Positions 12,711 through 23,252 of a stretch of 37,577 nucleotides of DNA are shown here, piece by piece. A program made the translations under genes and the position numbers. Under the pieces are notes generated by a model that was not told the origin of the DNA, ran no database searches, and saw nothing but the letters and a program-made list of their open reading frames with translations. The DNA comes from Ophiothrix spiculata (taxonomy: Eukaryota; Echinodermata; Ophiuroidea; Amphilepidida; Ophiotrichidae): assembly GCA_000969725.1 (NCBI GenBank), contig JXSR01S018802.1; one strand, 5' to 3'. The first letter of the stretch is position 1. Every line of letters starts with the position of its first letter.

Positions 12711-15700
12711 CTGTTTCACCAAAATAAAAATTAGAGAATAAAAGATAAGATATATTGTTTTGTCTGTCATCTATCATCTCATAATGGATGGGCATACATT
12801 ATTTTTCGTAATGGGCACCTCATCTATCATCTCATAATGGATGGGCGTACATTATTTTGAGTAATGGGGGCACCCATTACGAAAAATAATGTATGCCCAT
12901 CCATTATGAGACAAATAGATGACAGGCAAAACAATAAATCGCCATCTTTTATTCTCATTCTTAGACATAAATTTGAGTCATTTATAAACCGAAAACGATG
13001 TAAATTATTGCCACAAACTATAAACATTATCATTGGAAAAATGTACACCCCTATTCAAACATGAAATATTCCAAACCCAGTAAAGCTGTTCGCGTCAGAT
13101 GTGTGCGTATACCTGCATCGCGCCGTGATTTTGAACGCGCTCCACTGCGTTTTACGCTGAACGCACCGTCATCTATCGCCTCATAATGGATGGCCAAAAT
13201 TCCTTATTACGAAGTAAAATCGCACTCAGTGACTAAAGAATGCACAATAAATAGTATGCTTGATAATTTAAGTACATGTTTGGTATAAGAATTTTAGAAT
13301 TGGTACTGGGCGCATTTAATGTGTACACCGTTGTAAACCCTATGGGATGGTAGCAATCATGAATTGTTGCTCATGGGGGCGAAATTTTGTACCGCTGGCA
13401 TTTTATGGCTGCGTTAGCTACACTTCACTACTCATCAAAATGGATAAGTGGGAAAATCGGGATACCGTATCTCTATTTTCCAAAATGATCTCCCTGAAGA
13501 TTGCACCCAGAATATTCAAACCATAGACCTTCCGCAGCCAGTACGTTCGCGAAATTTAATGACGATCGTGATGACTGGTCAATTTTCCCTATTAACATGA
13601 TTGTGGTAACAACCAATCACATCCAAATCACAGTATGTTTTGACAACTTATGTAAATGAGTAGAAAAACCTGCAAAATAGGGAGCTTATTTCAAAGAACC
13701 ACTTTAGCTAAGACCAAGTCGATTAAAATCGAAGACACAGTTTGGGCATGCAACAAAATACCAACACACACAGTGAGTGTTAAGATTTAAATGACCTTCC
13801 TAGCTATCGGGCCAATTTCCAATCAAATCTGGTGGTACAATAACTCTGCTTCATCAGTGTCAACAAAATGGCGGTCATCACTGATTCTATTCTTTAATTA
13901 AAATTTAGGCGTTAGATCGTCAACTTCAAGGCAGACCTCAAATCACAACCACTAAGTTTGCGCGTACGAGTCAAGTCCTGTCACACATACTGTACAAGTG
14001 GTATTTTTTGCGCTACATTTGTTTTCGCGCTTTTCACGCAAAATGAGATTAGAGCGAAAATAAACGTACCGCGAAAATTAATGTGGACTTGTTGCAAATG
14101 GAATTTTATATTCGCGCGAAATGGTCAAAATATTGCCGTTTACAGTACCTTTTGTTTCCACCAAGTAATTGCAGTGCCATACGTGCAGCATTTATCCCGA
14201 CAGCTTCCGCTCTTCTTTCAGCAGTCAGTCCTGCCTTCTCCATGGCTAGGAAGAGTTTTTGTTGTTGATAAGTGGTGATACTTGAAACTGGTAAGCCACT
14301 CGCTAAAGAAAAAAGGAAAACATTCTTTACAGGTAATTTCTGTCAAATGATATTATTAGTTATCCCCTATTTGTTCATGCAATACGAGAAAATATTAATG
14401 GTTTGGGTTCGTATCACACGAGGCTAAAAGCCGAGTGTGATACGAACCCAAACCATTAATTAATTGAGAACAAATAGGGGATAACGAATTTATCACTCAG
14501 TAAACACAAACGTTGATAGCAGCAATTTGAAAATACTAAAAAATGCTTGGAAAATTGTTATCTTTTTTATTTTATAACATTGCAATCAATTCTAGATTTT
14601 TAATTTTCCAGGTTTGATTGACAGCTATGCACGTTGTTTCTATCTGCATCGCCTAGAACAACGCGTGGCTGTTAGTCTCATACACACAGCAGTTGCGCAA
14701 CGCGCGCATTGTAATACAGCTATCATGTTCCGAAAGCGATACAAGTTGGACTGGTGAAAGAGCTGTATGATACGAGTTTTCGTATCACATAGAGGATTTC
14801 GTATCATATAGAACTCTGAAGTTATGATACGATACGGAATATCCTTTTCAGTTATTTACCAATGAAATTGTTGTATTTTTATCTACTGAGTGATAATGTA
14901 TAATTCGTGTAGACAATCCAACCGTCATAATTCTAGTCGCCTGGAATGTCGGAAGCCATAATTTTCTAATACAATTCACAAATATTTTGCAAACTTGTAA
15001 CGCACACTCTGTCCATCTCCCATGGTTTAAAGTTGGTAACAATTACATGACAAGTATGATTTTGTATGTTGTTCAAGTTCGTAGGATAGAAAAATGATGA
15101 GACTTGACACGGCAAACTTCAAAAGTTGCTATATTTGATCTATTTGCTGCTAAAAAGTAAAAAGAAAAGAAAAGATAACAAAAATTATTTTGACCTCCTG
15201 TGAGACTAACTGATATGTAGCCTACTCTGATTGTGAAACAACCTACATGTATGCTTCACTTTACAACAAGTTGCCCGCAATTTAGTGACTTTAAAGGCAT
15301 ATTGTTGTAAAACACGTTTACTAACAATTTTAGGGGCCTAATAGTAGTGGTGGTGCGTTATAAAATTGTGATGTTTGGGATTAATAAGAGTAAAAGCTTA
15401 TAAGATGCAGCTTGTGCTCCTGAATAATTTGACACCTTTTTTAAAGAAATCGGTTAAAATTTGACGGGGTGCCAGCCAAAAAATTTTCAGTTAAGGGGTT
15501 CGGACCCCCACCAATTTCCATCAAAATTCAATATTTAAACTTCTGTGTAACCTATTACCTATTACAAAGGTTTTGGTGTCAATTCCAATGTTTTTCAGGT
15601 CAAGGAATTCATTTTTTAAAGTTTTGAAAGAATCAGAATATTCGTATTCCTGAAAATGACCGTTTTAGGCCAAATGAGGCCTTGAGGACGCTTTGCCTTA

Positions 15701-18700
15701 AAAGAAGGCATATATACTTGTATTGATCGCTCTTAAAATGATCACGATCTGGACCATTATAAGCAGAAGCACTTGCTCAAGAAAGTTTACAGCTTTTAAC
15801 CCCACGGTTTGGTTATGCCGATTGTATAGAGCAAGATGCGGCTCAATTGAAATACATTGGGGTCAACGAACTTTTGCCCCTGTATATTTCAATGGAGACT
15901 TATTGAGGTATGTACAAATTGATTTTACAGACAAACAAAAGGAGATTTATCAACCCAGATTTTCAGAATATGTTTTGGCAAATGTTATCTTTAATCCAAC
16001 ATTAAAAAACAGCAAAAATATAAACAGGTGTGTGCACATAGATGAAAGCGCCCTCATGGCCTAAAATGGCCATTTTCAGTGAAACGAATGGTCTAATTGT
16101 TTCAAAACCTTCAAAAATGAATTCCTTGTATCAAAATACTTAAGAATGGACACTAATATTGTTTCAATAGGTTACACAGAACTTAAGATATATCGTCGGT
16201 CATACTGTTCTATATGACGAAAGACGCATTTCGAGAAAATCGCATTTGAAAGTTCGTACGTAGACTTTGTGTCATAGAAGAACCTTTGCACTTAAGTTTT
16301 CTTCTGATACTAATATTTTTAAAAGAAAAGACTTACTTCTTAAAACCCCATTTAATATAGCTTTGAACTATAGATCTCTTTTTTACACTTAACGATCTTC
16401 TAGTACAGTAATTGAATACATCAAAGTGAGCTATATATATGATATAGATCTGTATGTGAAAATGTTTTCATCGCGAAGTTGAAATAGAGCACCATATAGA
16501 TCTATATGAGATGCTTTGTTTAAGCTATATATAAGTACATGATTTTTGCATATAGAGGAGTTTGTGAAACGCTATATTTAAATACAACGCATATGGACAA
16601 AATATTATTAATTATTTCTTGTTAATTAGGCTAAATTAAAGCCTGCAACTTGGTAGATATGAAGTAATCATCAATATGTCAATCCAGACAAATTTTCTCA
16701 AAAAAGTCAAAAATGTGACCGACGATATGGAATTTTGATGAAAATTGGTGGGGGTCATGACCCCTAACTTAAACACCCTTTTTTGGCTGGCAACCCCTCA
16801 AATTTTGACTGATTTCTTTGAAAATGGTGTCAAATTGTTCAGGAGCACAAGCTGCATCTTATAAGCTTTTACTCTCGTTAATCTGAAACATCACAATTTT
16901 TATATAGCCCACCACTACTAATAGACCAATCCTATAATTTGCCGCCCATGGCCTGTTGCCGCTATAACAAGGCCAAGTATGGTATCAATATATGATATAC
17001 AGTAACACGATTCAATACATATATGCTTGTCAATTATTCATGATGCATCATATGATGCCATACCGGGCCTCGTTATGAGTTCCGATATCCCTCAGCAGCA
17101 AAAATAAGCCAATTATAGACCGACCTTAAGACATATTGTCTTTACCCACAAAATGGCGGACTTCATCTTCCAAAAGTTTTCAGTTAAAACTTTCGAAAAA
17201 TTGATCATCTTGACCCATCATTTGAGACTTGCCAGTAAAACAATGTATTCTATTACCTTTCTGATATACTGGTTTCAAAATATAACAAGTATTTACGCCA
17301 AAAAATCACAATTTATCTGATCGAGCGCAACACATGGAAAGGGGTAAGTTTCGTTTGTTTACGTTCGTCACGACTGTAGTACAATACTGCGATTATTACT
17401 GCTACGAACAATGACCACTACTGATGTATGATACATCCGGGAAGTTGAGTCAGAGTAAGAGATAAATCATGGTCCATGTAGCAAGTGTCCTGATCATTAT
17501 TGGTGACACAAACCATTGCAAACCTTGCTCACCTGTTTTATAATTCACCTGAGCACCTTCTGTTATTGCACAATAATTGCCCTCGGGATCTGCAAACACA
17601 ACATCATCATGGCCAAACTTCTTGACACGGAGTTCATTTTCTCCACCAATCTCTTCAAACACGGCAGTTTTGTCAAACAGCTTCAGGTTGGAATCGAAGT
17701 CAAAGTCTCCCAAAATGGTGTCAGTCGGTGCGCTGAAGCATTCCCTGTTTTTCGCGTTGATACCTCGTCCCCGTCCTTTGCCTCCCTCTATCTTGATCGG
17801 TTGAGATTTGGAGTGTTCATAGGGTAAGATAAAGGGTTCTCCAGGTTGTGAAGGTTGAGACCCTACATGGGAACAATCAAAGAACAATGTCCCATTTACT
17901 TTACCCGATTAACTTTATGCCTTGTTACATTTTGTTATGCCAATGTATTGTATAGACTATAGAGCACAAAATTTGCTTGAAAAGCACACCGTTGAACAGA
18001 AAGGCCTAGTCATTTCTTTAGAATCCATATGTGACCTATAGCTAGGTTTAGTACTGGAACAGTGCAGGACTCAGAATCAGTACTGTACAGGTTATATCCT
18101 TGTTGGAGAATATCGCAAGATGTGTGCTTCAAGGTTTTCCCTGATTTGGTCTATGGTTGCAAATAATCTACTTAAACTTGATCTGGCTGTGATGATTTCC
18201 TTAAATTTGGCGTAATGATAAGGCCAGAGCTAAATTTGTTACGCACTAGTGCCAAAAATTGTTATGTATCGTACTTTTATTAACTAAACAAAATAGAATA
18301 TTGCAACTAACAGGACTTAGAAACTACAGATTACTCTTTGAGGGAGTCAAATGGTGCATTTTTTTCATCTTTTTTTTTTGGAGGGGAGAGGGTAGGTGGG
18401 GTTGGATCAAATTATATACCAGAATGATCCAAGGAAGTGAAAAAGACCTGTATTTCCATTACCTGTAGATGGGTGCCTCTTCCGTCCACTATTTGCATCC
18501 CTATTACCATCCTCTTGATTTTCTTTATTCATAACATGTCCATTCCCAGCATCTCCATTCTGATAAGCCAACTTTTTACACAAACTCCCACTCTTCTTTG
18601 TCTTTGCAGTATTATCATGTTGATTCTTCCCCTTTGGAGTCCTTCCATTCGACGTGTTATTGTTACAATTGTATGTCTTGTCACTTTTCTGAGGTGTAGT

Positions 18701-19606
18701 CTTGTTGTTATTTTTCTGTGGTGTTTTTGTTTTTGTCAATCCATCTTTATTTATGATTTTACCATCGTTTCCGATTGTTACCTTGGGTGGTTTCCTGTCT
18801 GCGATACTTTGAACTTTTTCCTGTAATACCTGTTCACATGTTTTCAGGATTTTTAAATCCTTGATGTCAATCGCACTGTAAACAGGAAAAAAAAAGAATT
18901 CAATTCAAAAGTATTATCATCTCTTCCAACCTATTAAACTCATCATCAATATCAGAGCATGGCACATGAATGTATACGATGATACCTTATTTCAAAGGTC
19001 AGAGCCATGCCCTACTACATGCAGCAAACTCTGAGGTCTATCTCTCTAAGATCGGCTTTGTCCTAATACAATAAATTCTGAATCATCCACTAATCTAAAT
19101 TCATCTCATGGTCATTGCAAATGTGTTTTTTGTGATGAATAGCCTATATTGCATTTCACTTAAATCATTGATAAGAAGCGATGCACTTTCGTAGCTTGAA
19201 ATTTACAATGACAACTTACTTGTTGAAATTGATCAAGGCGATCAAATTTTACAACAGAAAATCGGCTGGAAATTCTTATTATTTTCTTTATTCTTTGCTG
19301 AAAAGTGCTGAGATTTCCGAATGGATTTTGAAACGGTCTATTATGTTCTTTCATGTGTCTTGCATATATTTTTATGGATTATAAAGATTGAACTTGAACA
19401 TGTATGTTATCTATCCAACTTACCGTATTGTGACTTCAGGCACCTCATATTTGACACCATTTCTGTAGGCATTCTTTAATGAAATGGTCTGCCTGTCTCC
19501 ACCTATGGCTGAGACTTCCCCCTGAAATGTACCCAGTGCTTCCCCACAGCTCAGGGACAGCACATTGCCGATGAAGTCAACTTGGTTCATTGCTGAGAAT
19601 GCCAAC
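12490..19606 (-). CDS. EDC3: EDC3, enhancer of mRNA-decapping protein 3 (partial: five exons, C-terminal end missing)
   Basis: Joining exons 19606-19424, 18875-18463, 17862-17533, 14302-14149 and 12710-12490 gives a continuous frame from the ATG at 19590 for 428 codons plus one base. Every intron is GT-AG, with phases 2, 1, 1 and 2. The product matches EDC3 in domain order: an N-terminal LSm domain (about residues 1-65), a basic Asn/Lys/Thr-rich linker, the FDF motif (FDFDSNLKLFDKTAVFEEI) and a YjeF-N Rossmann-like domain. In known EDC3 proteins the LSm domain contacts DCP2/DCP1, FDF binds the DEAD-box helicase DDX6, and YjeF-N dimerises; the protein works in cytoplasmic P-bodies in mRNA decapping. 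Human EDC3 is about 508 residues, so roughly 100 C-terminal codons are absent here. The last exon ends in phase 1 at a good donor, so the gene continues toward lower coordinates, probably into the 11554-12212 gap. The family call is very secure; the 3' end is unknown. Confidence 0.94.
12733..12957. mobile_element. Fold-back element in EDC3 intron 4
   Basis: GAGAATAAAAGAT..TTGTTTTG..CTGTCATCTAT..CTCATAATGGATGGGCA pairs with its inverse on the right. The inner CTCATAATGGATGGGC unit is duplicated on the left arm, and a further partial copy occurs near 13172. It ends 23 bases from the exon acceptor. Confidence 0.75.
13990..14145. mobile_element. MITE abutting the EDC3 exon 4 donor, TA-flanked
   Basis: TA|CTGTACAAGTGGTATTTTTTG at the left pairs with TA|CTGTAAACGGCAATATTTTG read from the right. 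Internal GCGAAAAT motifs recall the copy at 37257-37453. The right TA (14146-14147) and terminal CTG form positions +2 to +6 of the EDC3 intron 4 donor on the minus strand. Confidence 0.65.
14149..14302 (-). CDS. EDC3: EDC3 fourth coding exon: start of YjeF-N domain
   Basis: The acceptor is TTTTCTTTAG before 14302 and the donor is ACAAAAG|GTACTG at 14149. The split codon G+CG gives Ala. The product (SGLPVSSITTYQQQKLFLAM, then EKAGLTAERRAEAVGINAAR and MALQLLGGN) matches human SGLVVPSISYELHKKLL...EKHGLTLERRLEMTGVCASQMALTLLGG. The upstream GTGG at LLG|GTGG would shift frame against the next exon; only the donor at 14148/14147 restores it (K-R-F-S-G-G-D). That donor overlaps the end of a MITE at 13990-14145. 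Confidence 0.92.
14359..14485. mobile_element. Near-perfect palindromic MITE, 127 bp
   Basis: GTTATCCCCTATTTGTTC (14359-14376) is exactly inverted at 14468-14485. The centre TTAATGGTTTGGGTTCGTAT..CACGAGGCT folds on itself with almost no mismatch. It lies in EDC3 intron 3. Confidence 0.85.
15338..16924. mobile_element. Long-armed inverted-repeat element, ~1.6 kb
   Basis: The left arm 15338-15685 pairs with the right arm in two blocks: 16725-16924 (TAGTAGTGGTGG ends; GAGCACAAGCTGCATCTTAT core) and 16055-16190. The right arm is split by a 539 bp insert. A 113-codon open frame at 15723-16064 lies between the arms; I recognise no transposase in it. Likely non-autonomous. Confidence 0.8.
16190..16728. 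mobile_element. Element nested in the right arm, 13-bp inverted ends
   Basis: ATATCGTCGGTCA (16190-16202) and TGACCGACGATAT (16716-16728) are exact inverse ends. Removing this segment rejoins the right arm of the surrounding element in register with the left arm, which shows it is a later insertion. The interior is AT-rich and non-coding. Confidence 0.8.
16923..17127. mobile_element. Diverged copy of the 8051-8241 MITE family
   Basis: ATAACAAGGCCAAGTATGGTATC pairs with GCCATACCGGGCCTCGTTAT, and GAGTTCCGATATCCC matches the core of the 8051-8241 element. Ends resemble CTATAATTTGCC / CCAATTATAGACC. Much more degraded than the other copy. Confidence 0.55.
17533..17862 (-). CDS. EDC3: EDC3 third coding exon: FDF motif
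   Basis: The acceptor is CCCATGTAG before 17862 and the donor is AAAACAG|GTGAGC at 17533. The split codon G+GG gives Gly (STGSQPSQPGEPFILP). The exon contains an RGRG stretch and then the FDF box, DTILGDFDFDSNLKLFDKTA, continuing VFEEI. That segment is nearly identical to human EDC3 and is the RecA-2 binding motif for DDX6/Dhh1. The region after it (HDDVVFADPEGNYCAITEGA) is not obviously conserved. The exon ends in phase 1. A donor-like CAG|GTGAAT lies 17 bases upstream of the chosen donor but would break the frame. Confidence 0.93.
18463..18875 (-). CDS. EDC3: EDC3 second coding exon: end of LSm domain and low-complexity linker
   Basis: The acceptor is CCTGTTTACAG before 18875 and the donor is ACAG|GTAATG at 18463. 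The split codon CG+T restores Arg and reads on as VTIRAIDIKDLKILKT, matching the human VTFRAGDITELKIL junction. The remainder is a linker of about 120 residues rich in Asn, Lys, Thr and Gly (for example KNNNKTTPQKSDKTYNCNNN). It is poorly conserved, as linkers between LSm and FDF usually are, and it is probably disordered. The open frame on the opposite strand here is a shadow. Confidence 0.9.
19199..19300 (-). repeat. ~85 bp repeat shared with 33889-33985
   Basis: On the minus strand AATAAAGAAAATAATAAGAA then TTTCCAGC..TTTTCTGTTG and TTTGATCGCCTTGATCAATT matches 33889-33973 on the plus strand with about five differences. It lies in EDC3 intron 1. The family is unidentified. Confidence 0.7.
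19424..19606 (-). CDS. EDC3: EDC3 first coding exon: LSm domain
   Basis: The acceptor is TTTTCCCTCAG before 19606 and the donor is CG|GTAAGT at 19424/19423. The likely start is the ATG at 19590 (MNQVDFIGNVLSLSCGEALG), which lines up with the animal EDC3 amino terminus (start, then G/S-I/V-V..S-I/L..C-G..L-G). Sixteen bases of 5' leader precede it in this exon, so at least one untranslated exon must lie upstream. The exon covers LSm strands with the GxFQGxVSAI and QTISLKNAYRNGVK motifs and ends in phase 2. Confidence 0.93.
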
Positions 19607-19850
19607 CTGAGGGAAAATCATGTACAAGAGATCATAAAATAGATGCATACACTGACCTTTTGATTCCAGTAGTGAATATAGAAAAAGCAACTTCTGGTTT
19701 TTTTAAGTATGTACAATTAGTATGGTCACATGTCACAAGTTCGTACCCTAAAACGGTGGCAGTGTTACAATTTTCCGGATGCAGTCGAATTAAAAACGTC
19801 ATATTTTAACCAACCCCATATCCGATTAACCTTTTCCTGTCTTAGGGCGT

Positions 19851-20838
19851 ATGGGGTACGCCCAGGCCTTCATTTCTAGAAATGCGAGGAGAGCTATTAA
19901 TCACTCTCCTGGTATAGCCGAGGAGCTCAAGTCGAGCTCCTTAAAATAACTCTCCCAGAAATGGCGAGGAGCTCTATTAATTTAAATGTGTATTAAATAA
20001 AAGGACAAATTTATAAATATACATGTTCATGTACTTTAAAATAAAACACACACTTGAATTTGATAAATTTCAATTACATCATACATGCCATAATTAAGAA
20101 GGCCCATGCCATGGCTTGAATATATTTTTTGTCATTTAAACAACACTTCTGTTAATTTTATTGTAAATTTATTTAATTGTATAGTGCTGTAATCGATACA
20201 CTTTGTAAATGTCGCTATATCGGAAGCATATTCTGCGACAATATGCAGTGATTTTATTGACTGACATGAAAACTAAATCCATTTCCGTAGGCGTAGCCAC
20301 ACATTGTCGGAATGAAAATCGCCATTTACCGTATTTACACCTTTACTTTTTCCCACTATCATCCCCTCTTGTTCTTCCATCCATCTTTATTTTTTGTATA
20401 TTTATTATTTTAAGTTTTGAAGAAATATTAATCACAATTTGACCGGCAGTTTGAGCGATGTATAAAGCTTTCACGGTTTGTAAACAAAAGCTGTGTAGGT
20501 CGCCATTTTAATAACTAGCAGATTATACGGTCATGACGGTGATCACTTGACACGCACATCGAACATGGTACATCGTTCACATGTAGCACTGTTAAGGAGA
20601 CGATTACATGGTCTTCGACTACAGACGGCGCTCTAAATGTTTCCAAACGGTCTTTTTTTCTATAAATATTCATATCGTTCGTGTGTCGATACGATGGATT
20701 TCCTTGGTTGATACTCTAATTCCCGGGTCTAAATTCGCAAGGAGCGTGACATATCGCGCACGTAAAACCATGTTCAAGGGCGCTGTAGGAGCGCCGGCGC
20801 GATCGCGCTCCTCAGAAATGAAGGTCTGTACGCCCTAA
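19851..20838. mobile_element. Inverted-repeat element ~1 kb with TTAGGGCGTA ends
   Basis: TTAGGGCGTA..AGGCCTTCATTTCT at the left faces AGAAATGAAGGTCTGTACGCCCTAA at the right. The left end has an extra TGGGGTACGCCC palindrome that also occurs just outside at 20861-20882. Just inside the left end are GGAG-rich palindromes (GAGGAGCTC). No transposase seen. Confidence 0.6.
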
Positions 20839-20889
20839 ATTACTGCCAGTTCAGGCTGAGGGCGTATGGGGTACGCCCTAACTAACACT

Positions 20890-21765
20890 ATAGTATAACT
20901 AATTTCACCACCTCTTACCTTCCAAAAGACTATCACAGGCAATTTATACAGTTCATGAAGGTCTATTATGCTGATGTTTCATTGAATTATATAGAATATT
21001 TCTAAAGATAAATTTAATAAATACTTTAGAAGTCAGTTTACAGGTAAAATGCCTAAAATGCTAAAGAACAGGGCTAAAACTGTGCCAACTTGTACTGAAA
21101 GGAGGGTTAAACTAAACAAAATGACATTAGTTTGAATTGAAAATTGACAGGGTGGCGGAGCAGGTGGCTGCGGAGGAGGTGGTTGACATGGAGGGAACAG
21201 TTGTATCTAGTAATATAATGCCTAGTTGTGGTTATATTGCTATATTATTGCAAAATTGTTAGTTTTTTCTATTTTGGTACTACATGTATCTTAGTTCAAC
21301 AGTTTTTCATTTTTGAATGACTAGGGCTTATAGTGATTCTTAGACAAGAAACGTTTTAAGTAATGCACTGTTTGGTGAGATGCACAAGACTCTCAAGGAG
21401 CTTACTAATTAAAATATTTGTGAACAGCTTCAATATTTTGGTTGAATTTGATGTGTGGACTTAGTCCTCAGATGGTCTGTACAGACATGCTTAAAAATGG
21501 CAGTTTTACTACATGGCATTTCCCATGACTTGACACTTAAGTCAAGTCATGGTGCCAGGACTACTTAAAAGGTGCAATTCATGATTTTGATGTGGTCTCT
21601 TTTCTGGCTAGAAAAAAAAAGTACAACATAAATATATATACTGAAAATTTCACTTGATTCCGACCGTTCATTTCCAAGTTGTACAAGCTTTTCAGCAATT
21701 TGAAAATCCCCATACTGTGTTGTAATTACTGTTGGGGCCCTGACAAATTAAATTGTAAATTTAAT
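20890..21765. other. Stretch without a recognisable gene
   Basis: A GGTGGCGGAGCAGGTGGCTG-like purine-rich patch at 21151-21190 is the only compositional oddity. CCATGACTTGAC (21523-21534) is exactly inverted at 21541-21552. Confidence 0.5.
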
Positions 21766-21767
21766 TA

Positions 21768-22089
21768 CAGTGCAACCTCTTTTATCCGGACATGATGGGA
21801 TCAAACAATGGCCGGATAAGTGAAAAATTCGGATAAGAGAATTGTGTGTAAATCTGCCTAATAGCATATAAGTCTTTAATTGTGTAACATAAAATAATTA
21901 AATGAGATGTGGTATAATGTGTGAATAAACTTTGTAAGTACTTTTTGAAGGTAAAAATTACAAAAATGTCCTTCAAATGCATTAAATCATGATAATAGGC
22001 ACTGACAAAACATGTTTTCCTTTGAAATTATTCAGCCGGATAACAGAGTAATCCGTATAAAGGAGGTTCGGATAAAAGAGGTTGCACTG
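21768..22089. mobile_element. Pogo/Tigger-like MITE with TA target duplication, 322 bp
   Basis: CAGTGCAACCTCTTTTATCCG at the left is exactly inverted at the right (CGGATAAAAGAGGTTGCACTG), with TA on both sides (21766-21767, 22090-22091). CAGT-type ends with a TA duplication are the mark of pogo/Tigger-type Tc1/mariner transposons. The inside repeats GGATAA/TTATCC motifs and has no coding capacity. Confidence 0.9.
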
Positions 22090-22303
22090 TACACTTTTCT
22101 CAAAAATGCAAGCACATATGAAACTTAGATTAGAATGGTTTGGGGGATCGTAACATAATCTGAGCCTGAGGATTCTTATTTATTATTTAAGCTAAAAAAC
22201 TCAAATTTGATAGAATAATAAGAGGTGACCTTGAGGGTGAAAAGTGGATCATGAATTGCCCCTTTAAGTTTAAATGAATTTCAATTTTTGTTCTTAAACA
22301 TAC

Positions 22304-22450
22304 CTCGGGGATATTACATGCGCATTGCACAACCTGATAACACTGTTACAGGCAGTTTGACGGATGTTCGATATTGTTGTACGTAAAATTTGTTCGACGA
22401 AACATGCGTTTTCATAGTGAAAATTACCACGTAAATTGAAAACTGGTATT
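22304..22450 (-). other. Possible non-coding first exon and promoter area of EDC3
   Basis: Because the first coding exon has a splice acceptor 16 bases before its ATG, an untranslated exon must lie upstream. On the minus strand a strong donor, CCCGAG|GTATGT, sits at 22304/22303, just after a TGCGCATGT motif resembling an NRF1 half site (22317-22325). The 5' end at 22450 is arbitrary. An alternative is near 20500, where the minus strand reads AAAATGGCGACC, a YY1-like element, but that lies inside an inverted-repeat element. Neither choice can be proven from the sequence. Confidence 0.22.
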
Positions 22451-23252
22451 TAATTTGATTACATTATACATCTATACATACCTTAAACCATATAATTTTG
22501 TATATTTTTAGAAAAATGTTTTCTATTAAGCGGCGAAATATCGTCGATTTCTCAAACCTAAATTACTCGACTTGTCTCAAATCATAACAAAACAGCATAA
22601 TAACAGGATGTCTGTTCATTGTAATTGGTAATGCCATTATACTGTTGTAATGCGTAAGGGTGACATCCTGAAATTCAGGGTGGTTCAAAAGCAATACAAA
22701 TTTCAACAGGAAAATCCGGGTAGTAGCCATAGAGCAGTATAATTAATACTGCTCTGTGGTAGTAGCCTATGTTTAAGGGGTCATGGGGACGTGCCGCAAA
22801 TTCGGGTAGCAAAATCAGGCTCTCTGGTATTTCAATCGGTCTTTTTTTCTTCGCAAAATGTGGTATTTTGATGGGGCTCATTTTTCACATTTAAACTTAG
22901 CGCCAAATTTTGACATTTATTCTCAAAACTTAAGATAAATTTACCAAAATAGTGTAAATTTGGGCAGAAAAAACACGTGTTTTTTGATTAACTTTAACTC
23001 AAAATTTGGAAGATTTGGTATGATAGATGGGTCAATTTCTTGAAAAAATAGGCCCTATTTGGATGGGTGGCTTTTCAATCATCACAGAGACCAGACCATA
23101 CGTCCCTATCCAGACCAAATTTGATTATCCCTGGGGGAAAATAATTTATAATTCTTTGGCCTAGATTATTCCCACTAATTTTTACCTATTTACATTATTC
23201 AATAGAACATGTTAATAGTAGGCCTAATCCCGGGGGGCCCCTGACATTACAA

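Noticed and set aside
13958-14278. 106-codon plus-strand frame
   Set aside because: Spans a MITE and the antisense of EDC3 exon 4.
17516-17827. Plus-strand frames of 75-103 codons
   Set aside because: Antisense shadows of EDC3 exon 3 with its conserved FDF motif.
18437-18826. 129-codon plus-strand frame
   Set aside because: Exact antisense of EDC3 exon 2; its openness follows from the Asn/Lys-rich linker.
20490-20515. EDC3 promoter at the YY1-like site
   Set aside because: Orientation is right, but it lies inside an inverted-repeat element and no donor was found close by; kept only as an alternative.
21151-21262. Possible terminal exon (VAEQVAAEEVVDMEGTVVSS...) after GACAG
   Set aside because: Short, no upstream partner exon, and the purine-rich composition explains the lack of stops.
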